Source: JAHCIE01 sp034431435 (lineage in GTDB: Bacteria > Chloroflexota > Anaerolineae > Epilineales > JAHCIE01). Taken from it: a stretch of 64,000 nt of DNA. The stretch spans positions 97,022-161,021 of the forward strand of contig DAOUDG010000084.1 in NCBI GenBank assembly GCA_034431435.1, written 5' to 3'. Under the pieces are notes generated by a model. That model was not told where the DNA came from. It made no database searches and worked only from the letters and a program-made list of their open reading frames with translations. This document shows, piece by piece, positions 33,057-42,250 of the stretch (its first letter is position 1; each line of letters opens with the position of its first letter). Made by a program: the position numbers and the translations under genes.

Positions 33057-34220
33057 TTCCCCGCACCAGCGCCGCGCCGTCTCGATGAGGACGCGGGCGC
33101 ACTGCACCACCGACTCTGCCTCCACCCACTCGTCGATGCTGTGCCAGCCGCCGCCGGTGTTGCCGAACAGCACCGTCGGGATGCCCGCCGCTTGTAGCAG
33201 GGCGGCGTCGGTCCACGCCGTCTGCCCTACCAGCGCGGGGGCGCGGCCCAATACGCTTTCGGTCGCCGCCGCCACCGCGCGCGCGATGGGCGCATCGGCG
33301 TCGATGCCGAACGGCTCGCGGCTGAACACCAGGCGGGCCGTGGCGCGGAAAGCCGGGTCGGCGGCCGCCAGGCGGGCCAGGATGGCCTCAATCTCGGCCA
33401 GCACGGCCTGGGGCGTCTCGCCGCTGACGGTGCGTCGCTCTAGCTGGACCTGGCACACGTCGGGGTACATGCTCCACTCGCGCCCACCCGATACCATCGA
33501 GGCGTGCGCCGACGGCGGCGTGACCAGGGCGGGATGGGGCCGCGCCTGCAACTCACGCCCGTAGTCCTCGAACGCCACCAGGAAGCGACCCATATGGGTG
33601 ATGGCGTCGACACCCTCGTTGGGGCGGCTGCCGTGGGCGGCGCGGCCGATGGTCTCCACCTCCACCCACACGAAGCCCCGGTGCGCCAGGCACAGGCCCA
33701 GGTCCGTCGGCTCGGTGACGATGGCTGCGTCGGCGGTGTATGCCCGCGCCAGGGCCTCGGTGCCGATGGAGGCGTACTCCTCGTCCACAACGCATGCGAT
33801 GAGTAGATCGCCCTTCAGATGGACGTCCGCCTCGCGCAGGGCGCGCGCCGTCCACAGCATCGCGGCGATGCTGCCCTTCATGTCGGACGAGCCGCGCCCC
33901 AGGATGTGGCCGTCGCGACGGCGCGGGCTGAACGGCTCGGCCATGCCCTCGACGCCCACCGTATCGACGTGGCCGTTGAGCATCAGCGAGCGCCCGCCGC
34001 CCGCGCCGCGCAGGACGCCGATGACGTTGGGGCGGCCAGGGGCCACCTCCTGGACCTCCACGGCGAGACCTGCCTCGCGCAGGAAGTGGGCACAGTAGTC
34101 GGCAATGGCGGCCTCGCCGGGCGCATCGGCGGCCAGATCGGGGTTGATGGACGGGATGGCGATCAGGTCATCCAGAGTCGCCAGGACAGCCTCAGGGTCG
34201 ATAGGCACGCTATGACTCAC
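33054..34220 (-). CDS. M20 family metallopeptidase/deacylase (ArgE/DapE-like)
   Basis: 388 residues. Metal ligands in LMLNGHVDTVGVEG (His/Asp), GRGSSDMKGSIAA (bridging Asp), CVVDEEYASIGTEAL (catalytic Glu pair) and VTEPTDLGLCLAHRG; a dimerisation (lid) domain lies between. The pattern fits acetylornithine deacetylase/succinyl-diaminopimelate desuccinylase-type enzymes. The exact substrate is uncertain. The C-terminal codon set is bounded by the repeat that supplies the TGA stop. Confidence 0.88.
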   Translation of the reverse strand: MSHSVPIDPEAVLATLDDLIAIPSINPDLAADAPGEAAIADYCAHFLREAGLAVEVQEVAPGRPNVIGVLRGAGGGRSLMLNGHVDTVGVEGMAEPFSPRRRDGHILGRGSSDMKGSIAAMLWTARALREADVHLKGDLLIACVVDEEYASIGTEALARAYTADAAIVTEPTDLGLCLAHRGFVWVEVETIGRAAHGSRPNEGVDAITHMGRFLVAFEDYGRELQARPHPALVTPPSAHASMVSGGREWSMYPDVCQVQLERRTVSGETPQAVLAEIEAILARLAAADPAFRATARLVFSREPFGIDADAPIARAVAAATESVLGRAPALVGQTAWTDAALLQAAGIPTVLFGNTGGGWHSIDEWVEAESVVQCARVLIETARRWCGE

Positions 34221-34381
34221 ACAGCCTCCACAGTGCGCGATTGAGAGATGGCCTGAATTGTGCCGAACAACGGAGACGTGTCAAGGCGGCGCGAGGCGTG
34301 CGGTGAAACTTTACTATTGCCACTGCGTGCTTACACTTAGCCGCACCGCTCCGCCCGTTGTTCATCGAGACCAGTCAGCCC

Positions 34382-35713
34382 ATGCCCACGGTCCCAGCGC
34401 CCGCCTCGGACAAACCGCCGCGCTTCGCTGCCTTCAGGTATCATGACTTCCGCCTCATGTGGGCCGGTCAGTTGATCTCGGGCGCTGGCACCCAGATGCA
34501 GTTCGTCGCGCTCAACTATCAAATCTACGATTTGACCGGCAGCCCGATCTACTTGGGGCTGACCGGTCTTGTGCGTGTTGTGCCTATCATCATTTTCTCG
34601 CTGCTGGGTGGTGTCATTGCCGACAACGTGGACCGCCGCAAGCTACTGCTGGTCACCCAGACGCTGATGATGCTCGTGGCAGCGACGCTAGGCGCGCTGA
34701 CCAACGCCCAGCTTATCACCCCCTTGATGATTTACGCCCTGACCGCGGTCGGCGCGGCCGCCGTCGCCTTCGATAGCCCGGCCCGCCAATCCATCGCCCC
34801 CAACCTTGTCCCGCGCGAGGCCTTCAGCAACGCTGTCAGCCTCAATACCATCGCCTGGCAGGGCGCCAACATCGCTGGCCCGGTACTGGCAGGCTTCGTC
34901 ATCCAACGCTTTGGCATCGGCCAGGTGTACTGGGTCAACGCCGCATCCTTCATTGCCTCGCTGGCCGCCCTGGCCCTCCTGCACACGCGCTTCGCCGTCG
35001 CAGCGAAGCGCAACGTCAGCTTTGGCGCGCTGAAGGAAGGCTGGAAGTTCGTCTTCAGCCAGCCCCTCGTCCGCGTCACGATGCTCCTCGACTTCGTGGC
35101 GACCTTCTTCTCGTCGGCCAACCAGTTGTTGCCCGTCTTCGCCAAGGACGTTCTGGACGTGGGTGCACAAGGCTTCGGCATCCTGTCCGCGGCGTCGGCC
35201 GTCGGCGCAGTGAGCGCCAGCGTTGTCATGACCTTCATCCCGCGCCTGCGCCATCAGGGACCATTGCTGCTGATCGCTGTAGGCCTCTACGGCTTTGGCA
35301 CGATCATCTTCGGCGCGTCGCACCTGTTCTGGCTGTCCTTCGCCGCCCTGGCCCTCCTCGGCGCTGCCGATATCGTCAGCACCGTTATCCGCCAGACGAT
35401 TCGCCAGCTGGTAACGCCCGACCGTCTACGCGGGCGTATGGTATCGGTCAACATGGTCTTCTTCATGGGCGGCCCGCAATTGGGCGAGCTGGAGGCGGGC
35501 TTGTTAGCGGCCGCCGTCGGCGGGCCGCTGTCTGTCGTCATCGGCGGCGTCGCCACCATCATCATTACCGCCTGGACTGCCTTTGCTTCGCCCTCGCTAC
35601 GCACCTATGACGAGCACCCACCGGAACCGCCCACGACACCTACTGTCCTCGACGCGCCGCCAGCCTCCGCCGCGTCACCGGCCGGTGGGTCGCTGACGCC
35701 GGGGGGGCAATAG
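34382..35713 (+). CDS. MFS transporter (EntS/MFS_3-like exporter)
   Basis: 443 residues from ATG 34382; TTG 34358 would add 8 residues. About 12 hydrophobic segments. FAAFRYHDFRLMWAGQLISG at the start, GGVIADNVDRRKLLLVTQT after helix 2 and VNMVFFMGGPQLGELEAGL late in the protein are typical of enterobactin-exporter-like MFS_3 proteins. The cytoplasmic C-terminal tail is Pro/Ser/Ala-rich. Efflux is expected; the substrate is unknown. A weak promoter (TTTACT, 16 bp, TACACT at 34310-34337) lies upstream. Confidence 0.87.
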   Translation: MPTVPAPASDKPPRFAAFRYHDFRLMWAGQLISGAGTQMQFVALNYQIYDLTGSPIYLGLTGLVRVVPIIIFSLLGGVIADNVDRRKLLLVTQTLMMLVAATLGALTNAQLITPLMIYALTAVGAAAVAFDSPARQSIAPNLVPREAFSNAVSLNTIAWQGANIAGPVLAGFVIQRFGIGQVYWVNAASFIASLAALALLHTRFAVAAKRNVSFGALKEGWKFVFSQPLVRVTMLLDFVATFFSSANQLLPVFAKDVLDVGAQGFGILSAASAVGAVSASVVMTFIPRLRHQGPLLLIAVGLYGFGTIIFGASHLFWLSFAALALLGAADIVSTVIRQTIRQLVTPDRLRGRMVSVNMVFFMGGPQLGELEAGLLAAAVGGPLSVVIGGVATIIITAWTAFASPSLRTYDEHPPEPPTTPTVLDAPPASAASPAGGSLTPGGQ

Positions 35714-35756
35714 GACGCTCTCCGCCCCGCCCCTCGCTCTGATCGTCGCCCCATCC

Positions 35757-37472
35757 TCAGCCTGAGTACGCCACCCGGTACAGCACACCCGCCTGGTCGT
35801 CGGAGACGATCAGGCTGCCGTCGGGGGCGGCGATGACGCCCGCCACTCGCCCCCAGCGCTGCCCGTTGGGGAATTGCCAGCCGGTGATGAAGTCCTCCGC
35901 ACCGACGGCCTGGCCGTTCTCGAAGCGGATGCGCAGCAGCTTCGGCTCGGCGGGCGGTTGGCGGTTCCATGAACCGTGCTGGGCAACGATCAGGTTGCCC
36001 TGGTAGGCGGTGGGGAACTGGCTGCCGGCATAGAAGGTCAACCCCAGCGGGGCAGCGTGTGCGCCGATGGGCACGGTGGGTGGGGTGACGCCGCTGCAGT
36101 CGGCGCCTGGCGTCTGGGGTGTGGCGTTCGGCGGCAGGCAGCGCGGCCAGCCGAAGTCCTGGCCCTGGCCGACGATGGTCACCAGGTCGGGCGGGATGTC
36201 GTTGCCCTGGTTATCGCGCTCGTTGACCGTCGCCCACAGCCCGCCCGTCCCAGGCTGGAAGGCCAGGCCGACCGCGTTACGCAGGCCCCAGGCGAAACGC
36301 TCGTAGCCGCTGCCGTCGGGGTTGTAGCGCAGGATGGCGGCCCGCCGCTCGTCCTGCTCCTGGCAGATGTTGCACGACGAGCCGACCGACACGTACATCT
36401 TGCCGTCGGGACCAAAGACGACGGTGCGCGTGAAGTGGCCCGCGCCGCTCGGCAGGCTAACGACCGTCTCGCGCCCGCTGGGCAGGCCGTCGGGCGTGTA
36501 GCGATAGCGGCTGATGCGGTCCGTCTCCCCCACGTACAGGTACACCCCGTCGGCCGCCTGGTACAGGGCCAGGCTCGACGGCGTGTTGAGGCCGCTCAGG
36601 ATGGGGGCGGGTGCGGCCGCGGTCGGCTGGAGCGCGCCGTTGGCGGTCGGGTAGCGGTAGACGCTGCCAGTCTGGTCCGCCACCAGCAGGTTGCCCGCCG
36701 TGTCGAAGGTCATGAAGCGCGGCTGGCGCAGCCCGGCGGCCACCACCGACACGCTGACGCCCTGGGGCGCGCGCATCGCTCGCGCCGGCATGTTGATACC
36801 CGGCGGTACGCTCAGCGTCGTATCCACGAGGCCGGTGGGTGGGGCGCTCGGCGCGCTGACGTCGCCGCCGCGCGTCACGAACGGCACGTTCCCATAGTCA
36901 CCGTTGGCGACATAATAGACACGCACCTGGCCGCTGCCCAGGTTCTCGGCGCGCTGCGCCGCGTAGGCCACGCCTTCGACGGTCAGATTGAACTCCGGCG
37001 AGTTGGGCACGAAGCCATCGGCGAAGATGCGCTTCTGAAGCGCGGCGTTCGGGTTGAACTGGATGACCTGGCGACCTTCGCCTTCGGCCAGCAGCGTGTT
37101 GGGCACACTTCCCCCGCTGCCTGCGCCGCGAGTAACGGATAGGATGTTGCCGTAATCGTTCCCCATGACATAGTAGACACGCACCTGACCGCTGCCCAGG
37201 TTTTCGGCGCGCTGCCCTGAGTAGCCCGCGCCGTTGATGATCACCGAGAACTCCGGCGAGTTGGGCACGAAGCCGTCAGCGAAGATGCGCTTCTGGAGGG
37301 CGGCGTTCGGGTTGAACTGGATGACTTGATGCTGCTCGCCCGCCGCCAGCAGGGCGTCGGCGGGCGACGTGTCGGCATGGGCGGTAGGGCGGCGTGCGGC
37401 GGCGAGCAACGTCAACGCGGTGGCGACCAGTAGGGCCAGCGCCAGTGCGCGGCGGGGCATCGATTCACGCAT
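35757..37472 (-). CDS. Secreted PQQ-type sugar dehydrogenase (beta-propeller) with two N-terminal repeats
   Basis: 571 residues from ATG 37470-37472 (an upstream frame extension has no support). Signal peptide about 1-31 (ALALALLVATALTLLAAARR). Residues ~35-185 are two near-identical ~75-residue repeats, each with QVIQFNPNAALQKRIFADGF, VPNSPEF, AENLGSGQVRVYYV and G-DYGN. Residues ~200-570 form a soluble glucose/sorbosone dehydrogenase-type propeller: FDTAGNLLVADQTGSVYRYP, VVFGPDGKMYVSVGSSCN, NPDGSGYERFAWGLRN, VAGVIAAPDGSLIVSDDQAG. Probably extracellular. The repeats may be attachment or binding modules (inference). Confidence 0.88.
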   Translation of the reverse strand: MRESMPRRALALALLVATALTLLAAARRPTAHADTSPADALLAAGEQHQVIQFNPNAALQKRIFADGFVPNSPEFSVIINGAGYSGQRAENLGSGQVRVYYVMGNDYGNILSVTRGAGSGGSVPNTLLAEGEGRQVIQFNPNAALQKRIFADGFVPNSPEFNLTVEGVAYAAQRAENLGSGQVRVYYVANGDYGNVPFVTRGGDVSAPSAPPTGLVDTTLSVPPGINMPARAMRAPQGVSVSVVAAGLRQPRFMTFDTAGNLLVADQTGSVYRYPTANGALQPTAAAPAPILSGLNTPSSLALYQAADGVYLYVGETDRISRYRYTPDGLPSGRETVVSLPSGAGHFTRTVVFGPDGKMYVSVGSSCNICQEQDERRAAILRYNPDGSGYERFAWGLRNAVGLAFQPGTGGLWATVNERDNQGNDIPPDLVTIVGQGQDFGWPRCLPPNATPQTPGADCSGVTPPTVPIGAHAAPLGLTFYAGSQFPTAYQGNLIVAQHGSWNRQPPAEPKLLRIRFENGQAVGAEDFITGWQFPNGQRWGRVAGVIAAPDGSLIVSDDQAGVLYRVAYSG

Positions 37473-37671
37473 GGTGTGTATCTCACTCTCCCAACAGCGT
37501 CGCGACGGGAAGATACGTCTTGGGGCGAGTTGGACGTCGTGCCGTGGCGACGACTGCCACATCCGCTGCCCGAACCCGGTCCGGATTGCGGCGACTATGG
37601 ATGCCCATTCATAGCCCAATTATAGCCGAACTCAGACCCTCTCGCATTTCGCCCGGCGCGCCGGTCGGCGG

Positions 37672-37677
37672 TATAAT
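37672..37677 (+). promoter_or_regulatory. -10 element (TATAAT) of the DnaJ-domain gene
   Basis: TATAAT 30 nt upstream of the ATG at 37707, with GGAGCACC between them (weak ribosome site). No convincing -35. Divergent from the dehydrogenase gene; the stretch 37473-37671 otherwise shows nothing. Confidence 0.45.
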
Positions 37678-37706
37678 TCGACGGATATTGGAGCACCGGT
37701 TTCCCC

Positions 37707-38771
37707 ATGAGTGACGATCTATACGCCATCCTGGGCGTCGCCGCCAACGCGACGCCCGACCAAATCGAGGCGGCCTACCGCACCCTCGCCCGCCAGTACC
37801 ACCCCGACGTCAACCGTGCGCCGGAGGCGGCCGACCGCATGCGGGACATCAACGCCGCCTACCGAGTGTTGCGCGACCCCCAGCGCCGCGCGGAGTATGA
37901 CCGCACGCGCCTGCTCACCCAGCGCGCCGCCGCGCCCGAGCGCCGCGCCGAGTGGCAGGATTTCGCGGCCTTCGAGGCGCGCCGCCCGCCGCCCCCGCCC
38001 ACTACCCCACCCGCCGCCTCCGCTCCGCGCGTCTCCATGCCCCTCATCGTCGGTGGGGTGTTGGTGCTGTTGCTGGCCGGTCTGGCCCTGGTCGCTCTCG
38101 GTGGCCGTGGCGGCGACAGCGGGCCTGCCTCCGCTACCCTAGTCGCCGGGAGCAACGGCCAGCGCCAGACGCCGGGCGCGACGCCGGTGCGCGCCGGCCA
38201 GCCGACCGCGACCGGGGCCGCCGTAATTCTGGCGGCGACAGGTCCGACGGCCACCATGCCACCCGCTGTGACCAGCACCCCGCGCTCCTCGCCGACCCCG
38301 AGCATCACGCCGACGCCGACGGAGACGGCCACTGAGACGCCGACGCCGACCGACACACCGACCGCGGCCCCGGCGCGCCCGGTCGGCCCGCCCCTGGCAG
38401 TGACGGCCAGCGAGTTCTACAACGAGCAGGAAACTCGCGCCGGTGGGCGCAAGTTTCAGATCAAGTTGAACATCCTGAATCAGGGGCCGCAGACGTTGAA
38501 TCCGCCCTGGCGGCCGCGCTTCCTGGTATACGCGGGCGAGCGTCCCAAGGGCTGGGTCGAGGCCAACTATTATGGGCCGGAGGCGGGCGGTGTGGACATC
38601 TCCCAGCAGCAGCCCCTGCCGCCCGGCCAGCAGCAAACCTGGGCCTGGTACACCATCACCGCTGGCCCCGACGAGTGGGTGCGCCAGATCGAGTTCAGCG
38701 CCCTCGGCACACGCTGGACCTGGACCTTCGACCCCGCCTTCCAGAATGCCCAGTTGAGCATCGGCCGCTGA
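37707..38771 (+). CDS. Membrane-anchored DnaJ-domain protein
   Basis: 354 residues. Residues 1-65 are a J domain: YAILGVAANATPDQIEAAY and YHPDVNR with the HPD motif at 32-34, which stimulates an Hsp70 partner. One membrane helix about 108-132 (LIVGGVLVLLLAGLALVALG). Then a Thr/Pro-rich, low-complexity linker (about 145-232), and a C-terminal domain ~240-350 (AVTASEFYNEQETRAGGRKF ... WAWYTITAGPDEWVRQIEF) that I do not recognise, probably outside the cell. Tail-like anchoring of a J domain facing the cytoplasm is inferred. 15 bp before the helicase gene. Confidence 0.85.
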   Translation: MSDDLYAILGVAANATPDQIEAAYRTLARQYHPDVNRAPEAADRMRDINAAYRVLRDPQRRAEYDRTRLLTQRAAAPERRAEWQDFAAFEARRPPPPPTTPPAASAPRVSMPLIVGGVLVLLLAGLALVALGGRGGDSGPASATLVAGSNGQRQTPGATPVRAGQPTATGAAVILAATGPTATMPPAVTSTPRSSPTPSITPTPTETATETPTPTDTPTAAPARPVGPPLAVTASEFYNEQETRAGGRKFQIKLNILNQGPQTLNPPWRPRFLVYAGERPKGWVEANYYGPEAGGVDISQQQPLPPGQQQTWAWYTITAGPDEWVRQIEFSALGTRWTWTFDPAFQNAQLSIGR

Positions 38772-38786
38772 TTGTTCGGAGCCTGC

Positions 38787-41700
38787 ATGGACCTGTCCCA
38801 TCTCAACGACCGCCAGCGCGAGGCCGTCACCGCCCCCGATGGCCCCACCCTGGTTCTGGCCGGGCCTGGCTCCGGCAAGACTCGCGTCCTCACCTACCGC
38901 GTCGCCCACCTGGTCAAGGACCGCGGCATCTCACCCCGCGCCATCATGGCCGTGACCTTTACCAACAAGGCGGCGCGGGAGATGAAGGCGCGGCTGGGCA
39001 AGGTCATCGGTGAGGCGGCCCTGGCCGAGCTGACCATCGGTACGTTCCACGCCGTGTGCGCCCGCATCCTGCGGGTCGATGGGCAGTATGTCGGCCTGGA
39101 ACGCGCCTTCGTCATCTTCGACACTGATGACCAGACCGCCCTGGTCAAGCAGATCGTCCAGGACCTGAATCTCAACGATAAGCTGTACCGCCCGGCGGCC
39201 CTGCTGGGGGCCATCTCCAACGCCAAGAACGACCTCATCCCACCCGAGGCCTACACCCCACCCACCCACTGGCACGAGATCGCCCGCCGCGTCTACGAGC
39301 GCTATCAGGCCGCGCTGCTCACCAATAACGCCGTCGACTTCGACGACCTGCTGATGAAGACGGCCGAGTTGCTGCGCGACAACCCGGCCGTGCTGGACAA
39401 GTACCGCCGCCGCTACGCTCACATTCTGGTCGACGAGTTCCAGGATACCAACAGCGCGCAGTACCAGCTCGTCCGTCTCCTGGCGGGCGACGGCGGCAAC
39501 CTGTTCGTCGTGGGCGACGAGGATCAATGCCTCCCAGCGGGCACGCCGGTTGCCACGCCTGACGGCCCGCGCCCCATCGAGACTCTGGCCGTCGGGAACA
39601 GGGTGACGGCGGCCCACGGGCGCGGCGTGGCGGGGGCGGCGACCATCGAGCGAGTGCGCGAGAAGGTGTACCACGGGCCGTTAGTGAGCATCGTGACGCA
39701 GCGCGGCCATCAGCTGCGGGCCACCCCCAACCACATGCTGTTCGCCCGCCTGGGCCTGCCCATCGACCGCCACTATGTCTATCTCATGTACCGTCGCGAC
39801 AAGGGCTATCGCGTCGGCCTGGCGCAGGGCGCGCATGGCGACGGCGTTCACCCCGAGTTGGTGTCCGGCCTGCGGCAGCACGGCAACCAGGAGCACGCCG
39901 ACAAGCTGTGGCTGCTGCGAGTGTGCGCCTCCCGCGCCGAGGCCCAGTACTACGAAGCCCTGTACGCCGCCGAGTATGGCCTGCCGACATCCGTCTTCCA
40001 CACCACAGGCCGCCCCACGGCGCTAGACCAGCCCTGGCTCGACCGCCTGTACGCCGAGATCGACACCGAGGCGCGGGCGCGGCGGCTGATGGCCGATCTT
40101 CACCTGTATGCCGACTACCCGCATCACCGCCCGAAGGGTGTGGCCGGCGAGCGTCTGCCTGACCGGATCGCGGTCCAGGTGACCATGTTCAGCGCTACGC
40201 GCCGCTCCGCTGGCGGGCAGTGGCACGCCCACCGCGCTACCCTAAACACGACGGACGCGGCGTTGCGCGAGCGCCTGGAGGCGCGGGGCTACGCCACGCG
40301 CCCCGGCCGACGCGCCGCGTGGCGCTGGGATGGGCAGCGGCTCGCTTTTGGCGAGGTGGAAGGGCTGGCGGCGGCGGTCTCTGAGGCGGGGGGTAGGCTG
40401 GAGGTGGCGCGGGCGGCCTGCCTGACCGAGACGCGCCGTACGGACGGCACGACCCTCAAGTTCGATTTCCACCCAGCCAGCCACATTCACCCGACGATGA
40501 TCGTGCCGGTTCTGGAAGACGGGCGCATCGTCGACGACGATGTCGTGACGGTGGAGTGGCTCGACTACGAGGGGCGCATCTACGACCTGGACGTGACCGC
40601 CGTCCACAACTACGTGGCGGGTGGCCTTGTCGCCCACAACTCCATCTACTCCTGGCGAGGGGCTGACTTCCGCAACGTGATGCGCTTCCGCGACGACTAC
40701 CCCGAGGCGCAGGTCATCCTGTTGGAGCAGAACTACCGCTCCTCCAAGAACATCCTCGACGCGGCCCAGGGCGTCATCCGTGGCAATCGCATGCGCCACC
40801 CCAAGGCGCTGTGGACGGAGAAGGCTGAAGGGCTGAAGATTCAGGTCTACGAGGCGTACAACGAGCAGGAAGAGGCCGATTACGTGGTTGGCGAGATTCA
40901 GCGTCTGGTGGCCCGCCAGCAGGCGCGCTATAGCGACGTCGCCGTCATGTATCGTACCAACGCCCAGTCGCGCTCGCTGGAAGATGCCTTCGTGCGGCGC
41001 AGCATCCCCTACAAGCTGGTCGGCTCGACGCGCTTCTACGAGCGGCGTGAGGTCAAGGATATCCTGGCCTACCTGCGCCTGGCCCACAACCCCTTCGACA
41101 CCATCAGCCTGCGCCGCGTCATCAACGTGCCGGGGCGCGGCATCGGCGACAAGACCGTCGCCCTGCTGTGGGCGTGGGCCGAACGCCTGGACGTGCCGCC
41201 CTACACCGCCCTCAGCCTGCTGCGCGACGCCCACACCGCCGCTACGCCGCTGCCCATGCCGTCGCCCTTCGACAAGCGCGCCGAGCGCGCCCTGCTGGAC
41301 TTCGCCGCCATCCTCGACGACATGGTGGCGGCCAAGCTGGCCCTGGACGCGCAGGCGCTCCTCGACCGTATCATCGAGCGCATCGGCTACCAGGACTATC
41401 TGCGCGACGGGACGGCCGAGGGTGACAGTCGCTGGGAAAACGTGCTGGAACTACGCACGGTGGCGGGCGACTACGCGGCGTTGCCGCTGGACGAGGGCCT
41501 GCCGACGCTGCTGGAGGAGGTGTCCCTCGTCGCCGACGTGGACGAACTGGATGAGAAGAAGGACGCCGTGACGCTGCTGACCCTCCATGCCGCCAAGGGG
41601 TTGGAGTATGGCACGGTGTTCCTGGTCGGCCTGGAAGAGGGCATCCTGCCCCACAAGCGCAGCCTGGAGGACCCATCCCCCGACGCGCTGGAAGAGGAGC

Positions 41701-42137
41701 GCCGCCTGGCCTACGTGGGCATGACCCGCGCCCAGGAGCGACTCTACCTGGTGTATGCCTTCCGCCGCGCCCTGTGGGGGCAGAGCAACCTCACCGAGCC
41801 GTCGCGCTTCCTGCGCGACGTGCCCCACCCCCTGGTCGATGCCAGGACCGAGCGCAAAACCGCGCCGCTGCCACCGCGCCAGGGCATCGCCGCCAGTCGC
41901 GGCCTGCCTGGCCCGTCGAGCGCGTCCGCGGCCGGCCGCAACAGCTTCAAGTTCGGCGAGCGCCCCGCCGCTACCCCGGCCGCCGCCCGCTACCGCCCTG
42001 GCGACAAGGTGACGCACCCCGTCTTCGGCGACGGCACGGTCCTGGCGAGCAAGACCAGCGGCGACGACGAGGAGGTGGACGTCATCTTCAAGGGCGGCGC
42101 CAAGAAGCTGCTGGGGAGCTACTTGAAGAAGAAGTAG
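38787..42137 (+). CDS. pcrA: UvrD/PcrA-type DNA helicase containing an intein
   Basis: 1116 residues from ATG 38787, of which 371 are an intein (residues 248-618). Extein: Walker A GPGSGKTRVLTYRVAHL (Lys 31), VTFTNKAAREMK, DEFQDTNSAQYQLVRLL (Walker B), GDEDQ/SIYSWRGADFRN (split by the intein), LEQNYRSS, and the C-terminal LLTLHAAKGLEYGTVFLVGL and AYVGMTRAQERLYLVYAFRR. The tail ends in the PcrA-like KH-tail region (PGDKVTHPVFGDGTVL). After splicing the enzyme is about 745 residues, normal for PcrA/UvrD, a 3'-5' helicase in repair and replication. Splicing is needed for function because the intein breaks a conserved ATPase motif. Confidence 0.95.
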   Translation: MDLSHLNDRQREAVTAPDGPTLVLAGPGSGKTRVLTYRVAHLVKDRGISPRAIMAVTFTNKAAREMKARLGKVIGEAALAELTIGTFHAVCARILRVDGQYVGLERAFVIFDTDDQTALVKQIVQDLNLNDKLYRPAALLGAISNAKNDLIPPEAYTPPTHWHEIARRVYERYQAALLTNNAVDFDDLLMKTAELLRDNPAVLDKYRRRYAHILVDEFQDTNSAQYQLVRLLAGDGGNLFVVGDEDQCLPAGTPVATPDGPRPIETLAVGNRVTAAHGRGVAGAATIERVREKVYHGPLVSIVTQRGHQLRATPNHMLFARLGLPIDRHYVYLMYRRDKGYRVGLAQGAHGDGVHPELVSGLRQHGNQEHADKLWLLRVCASRAEAQYYEALYAAEYGLPTSVFHTTGRPTALDQPWLDRLYAEIDTEARARRLMADLHLYADYPHHRPKGVAGERLPDRIAVQVTMFSATRRSAGGQWHAHRATLNTTDAALRERLEARGYATRPGRRAAWRWDGQRLAFGEVEGLAAAVSEAGGRLEVARAACLTETRRTDGTTLKFDFHPASHIHPTMIVPVLEDGRIVDDDVVTVEWLDYEGRIYDLDVTAVHNYVAGGLVAHNSIYSWRGADFRNVMRFRDDYPEAQVILLEQNYRSSKNILDAAQGVIRGNRMRHPKALWTEKAEGLKIQVYEAYNEQEEADYVVGEIQRLVARQQARYSDVAVMYRTNAQSRSLEDAFVRRSIPYKLVGSTRFYERREVKDILAYLRLAHNPFDTISLRRVINVPGRGIGDKTVALLWAWAERLDVPPYTALSLLRDAHTAATPLPMPSPFDKRAERALLDFAAILDDMVAAKLALDAQALLDRIIERIGYQDYLRDGTAEGDSRWENVLELRTVAGDYAALPLDEGLPTLLEEVSLVADVDELDEKKDAVTLLTLHAAKGLEYGTVFLVGLEEGILPHKRSLEDPSPDALEEERRLAYVGMTRAQERLYLVYAFRRALWGQSNLTEPSRFLRDVPHPLVDARTERKTAPLPPRQGIAASRGLPGPSSASAAGRNSFKFGERPAATPAAARYRPGDKVTHPVFGDGTVLASKTSGDDEEVDVIFKGGAKKLLGSYLKKK
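39528..40640 (+). other. Intein in helicase motif III (GDEDQ | SIYSWRGAD)
   Basis: 371 codons. Starts with Cys (CLPAGTPVATPDGPRPIETL), contains block B-like QLRATPNHMLF (TxxH) and ends with IYDLDVTAVHNYVAGGLVAH followed by Asn; the +1 residue is Ser. This is a complete class 1 splicing set. The middle (about 130 residues) holds VYLMYRRDKGYRVGL and LRVCASRAEAQYYEALYAAE, which resemble the two strands and the Glu helix of a GIY-YIG nuclease but do not show LAGLIDADG motifs. Confidence 0.92.
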
Positions 42138-42148
42138 GGAGGACGCAG

Positions 42149-42215
42149 GGCGAAAGACCAACGACCAACAGGCCGGTCGCGTGGTCCTTCGTCCTTCGTC
42201 CCTGGTCCTTTACCA
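42149..42215. repeat. Word-reiterated inverted repeat (GGACGAAGGACCA type)
   Basis: Left side carries AAAGACCAACGACCAAC (42153-42169). Right side carries GGTCCTTCGTCCTTCGTCC and TGGTCCTTT (42183-42211), the imperfect complement. It lies between the helicase and ndk genes. Confidence 0.6.
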
Positions 42216-42250
42216 CGAGCATCCACACCCACGAAAGGATTACCCCACCC

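Noticed and set aside
34290..34330. GGTGAAAC/TTTAC stretch as parS remnant
   Set aside because: Only half of the palindrome resembles parS and it is far from parB.
40242..41234. 330-codon minus-strand frame inside the helicase gene
   Set aside because: No family signature; the plus strand carries the intein and helicase motifs.
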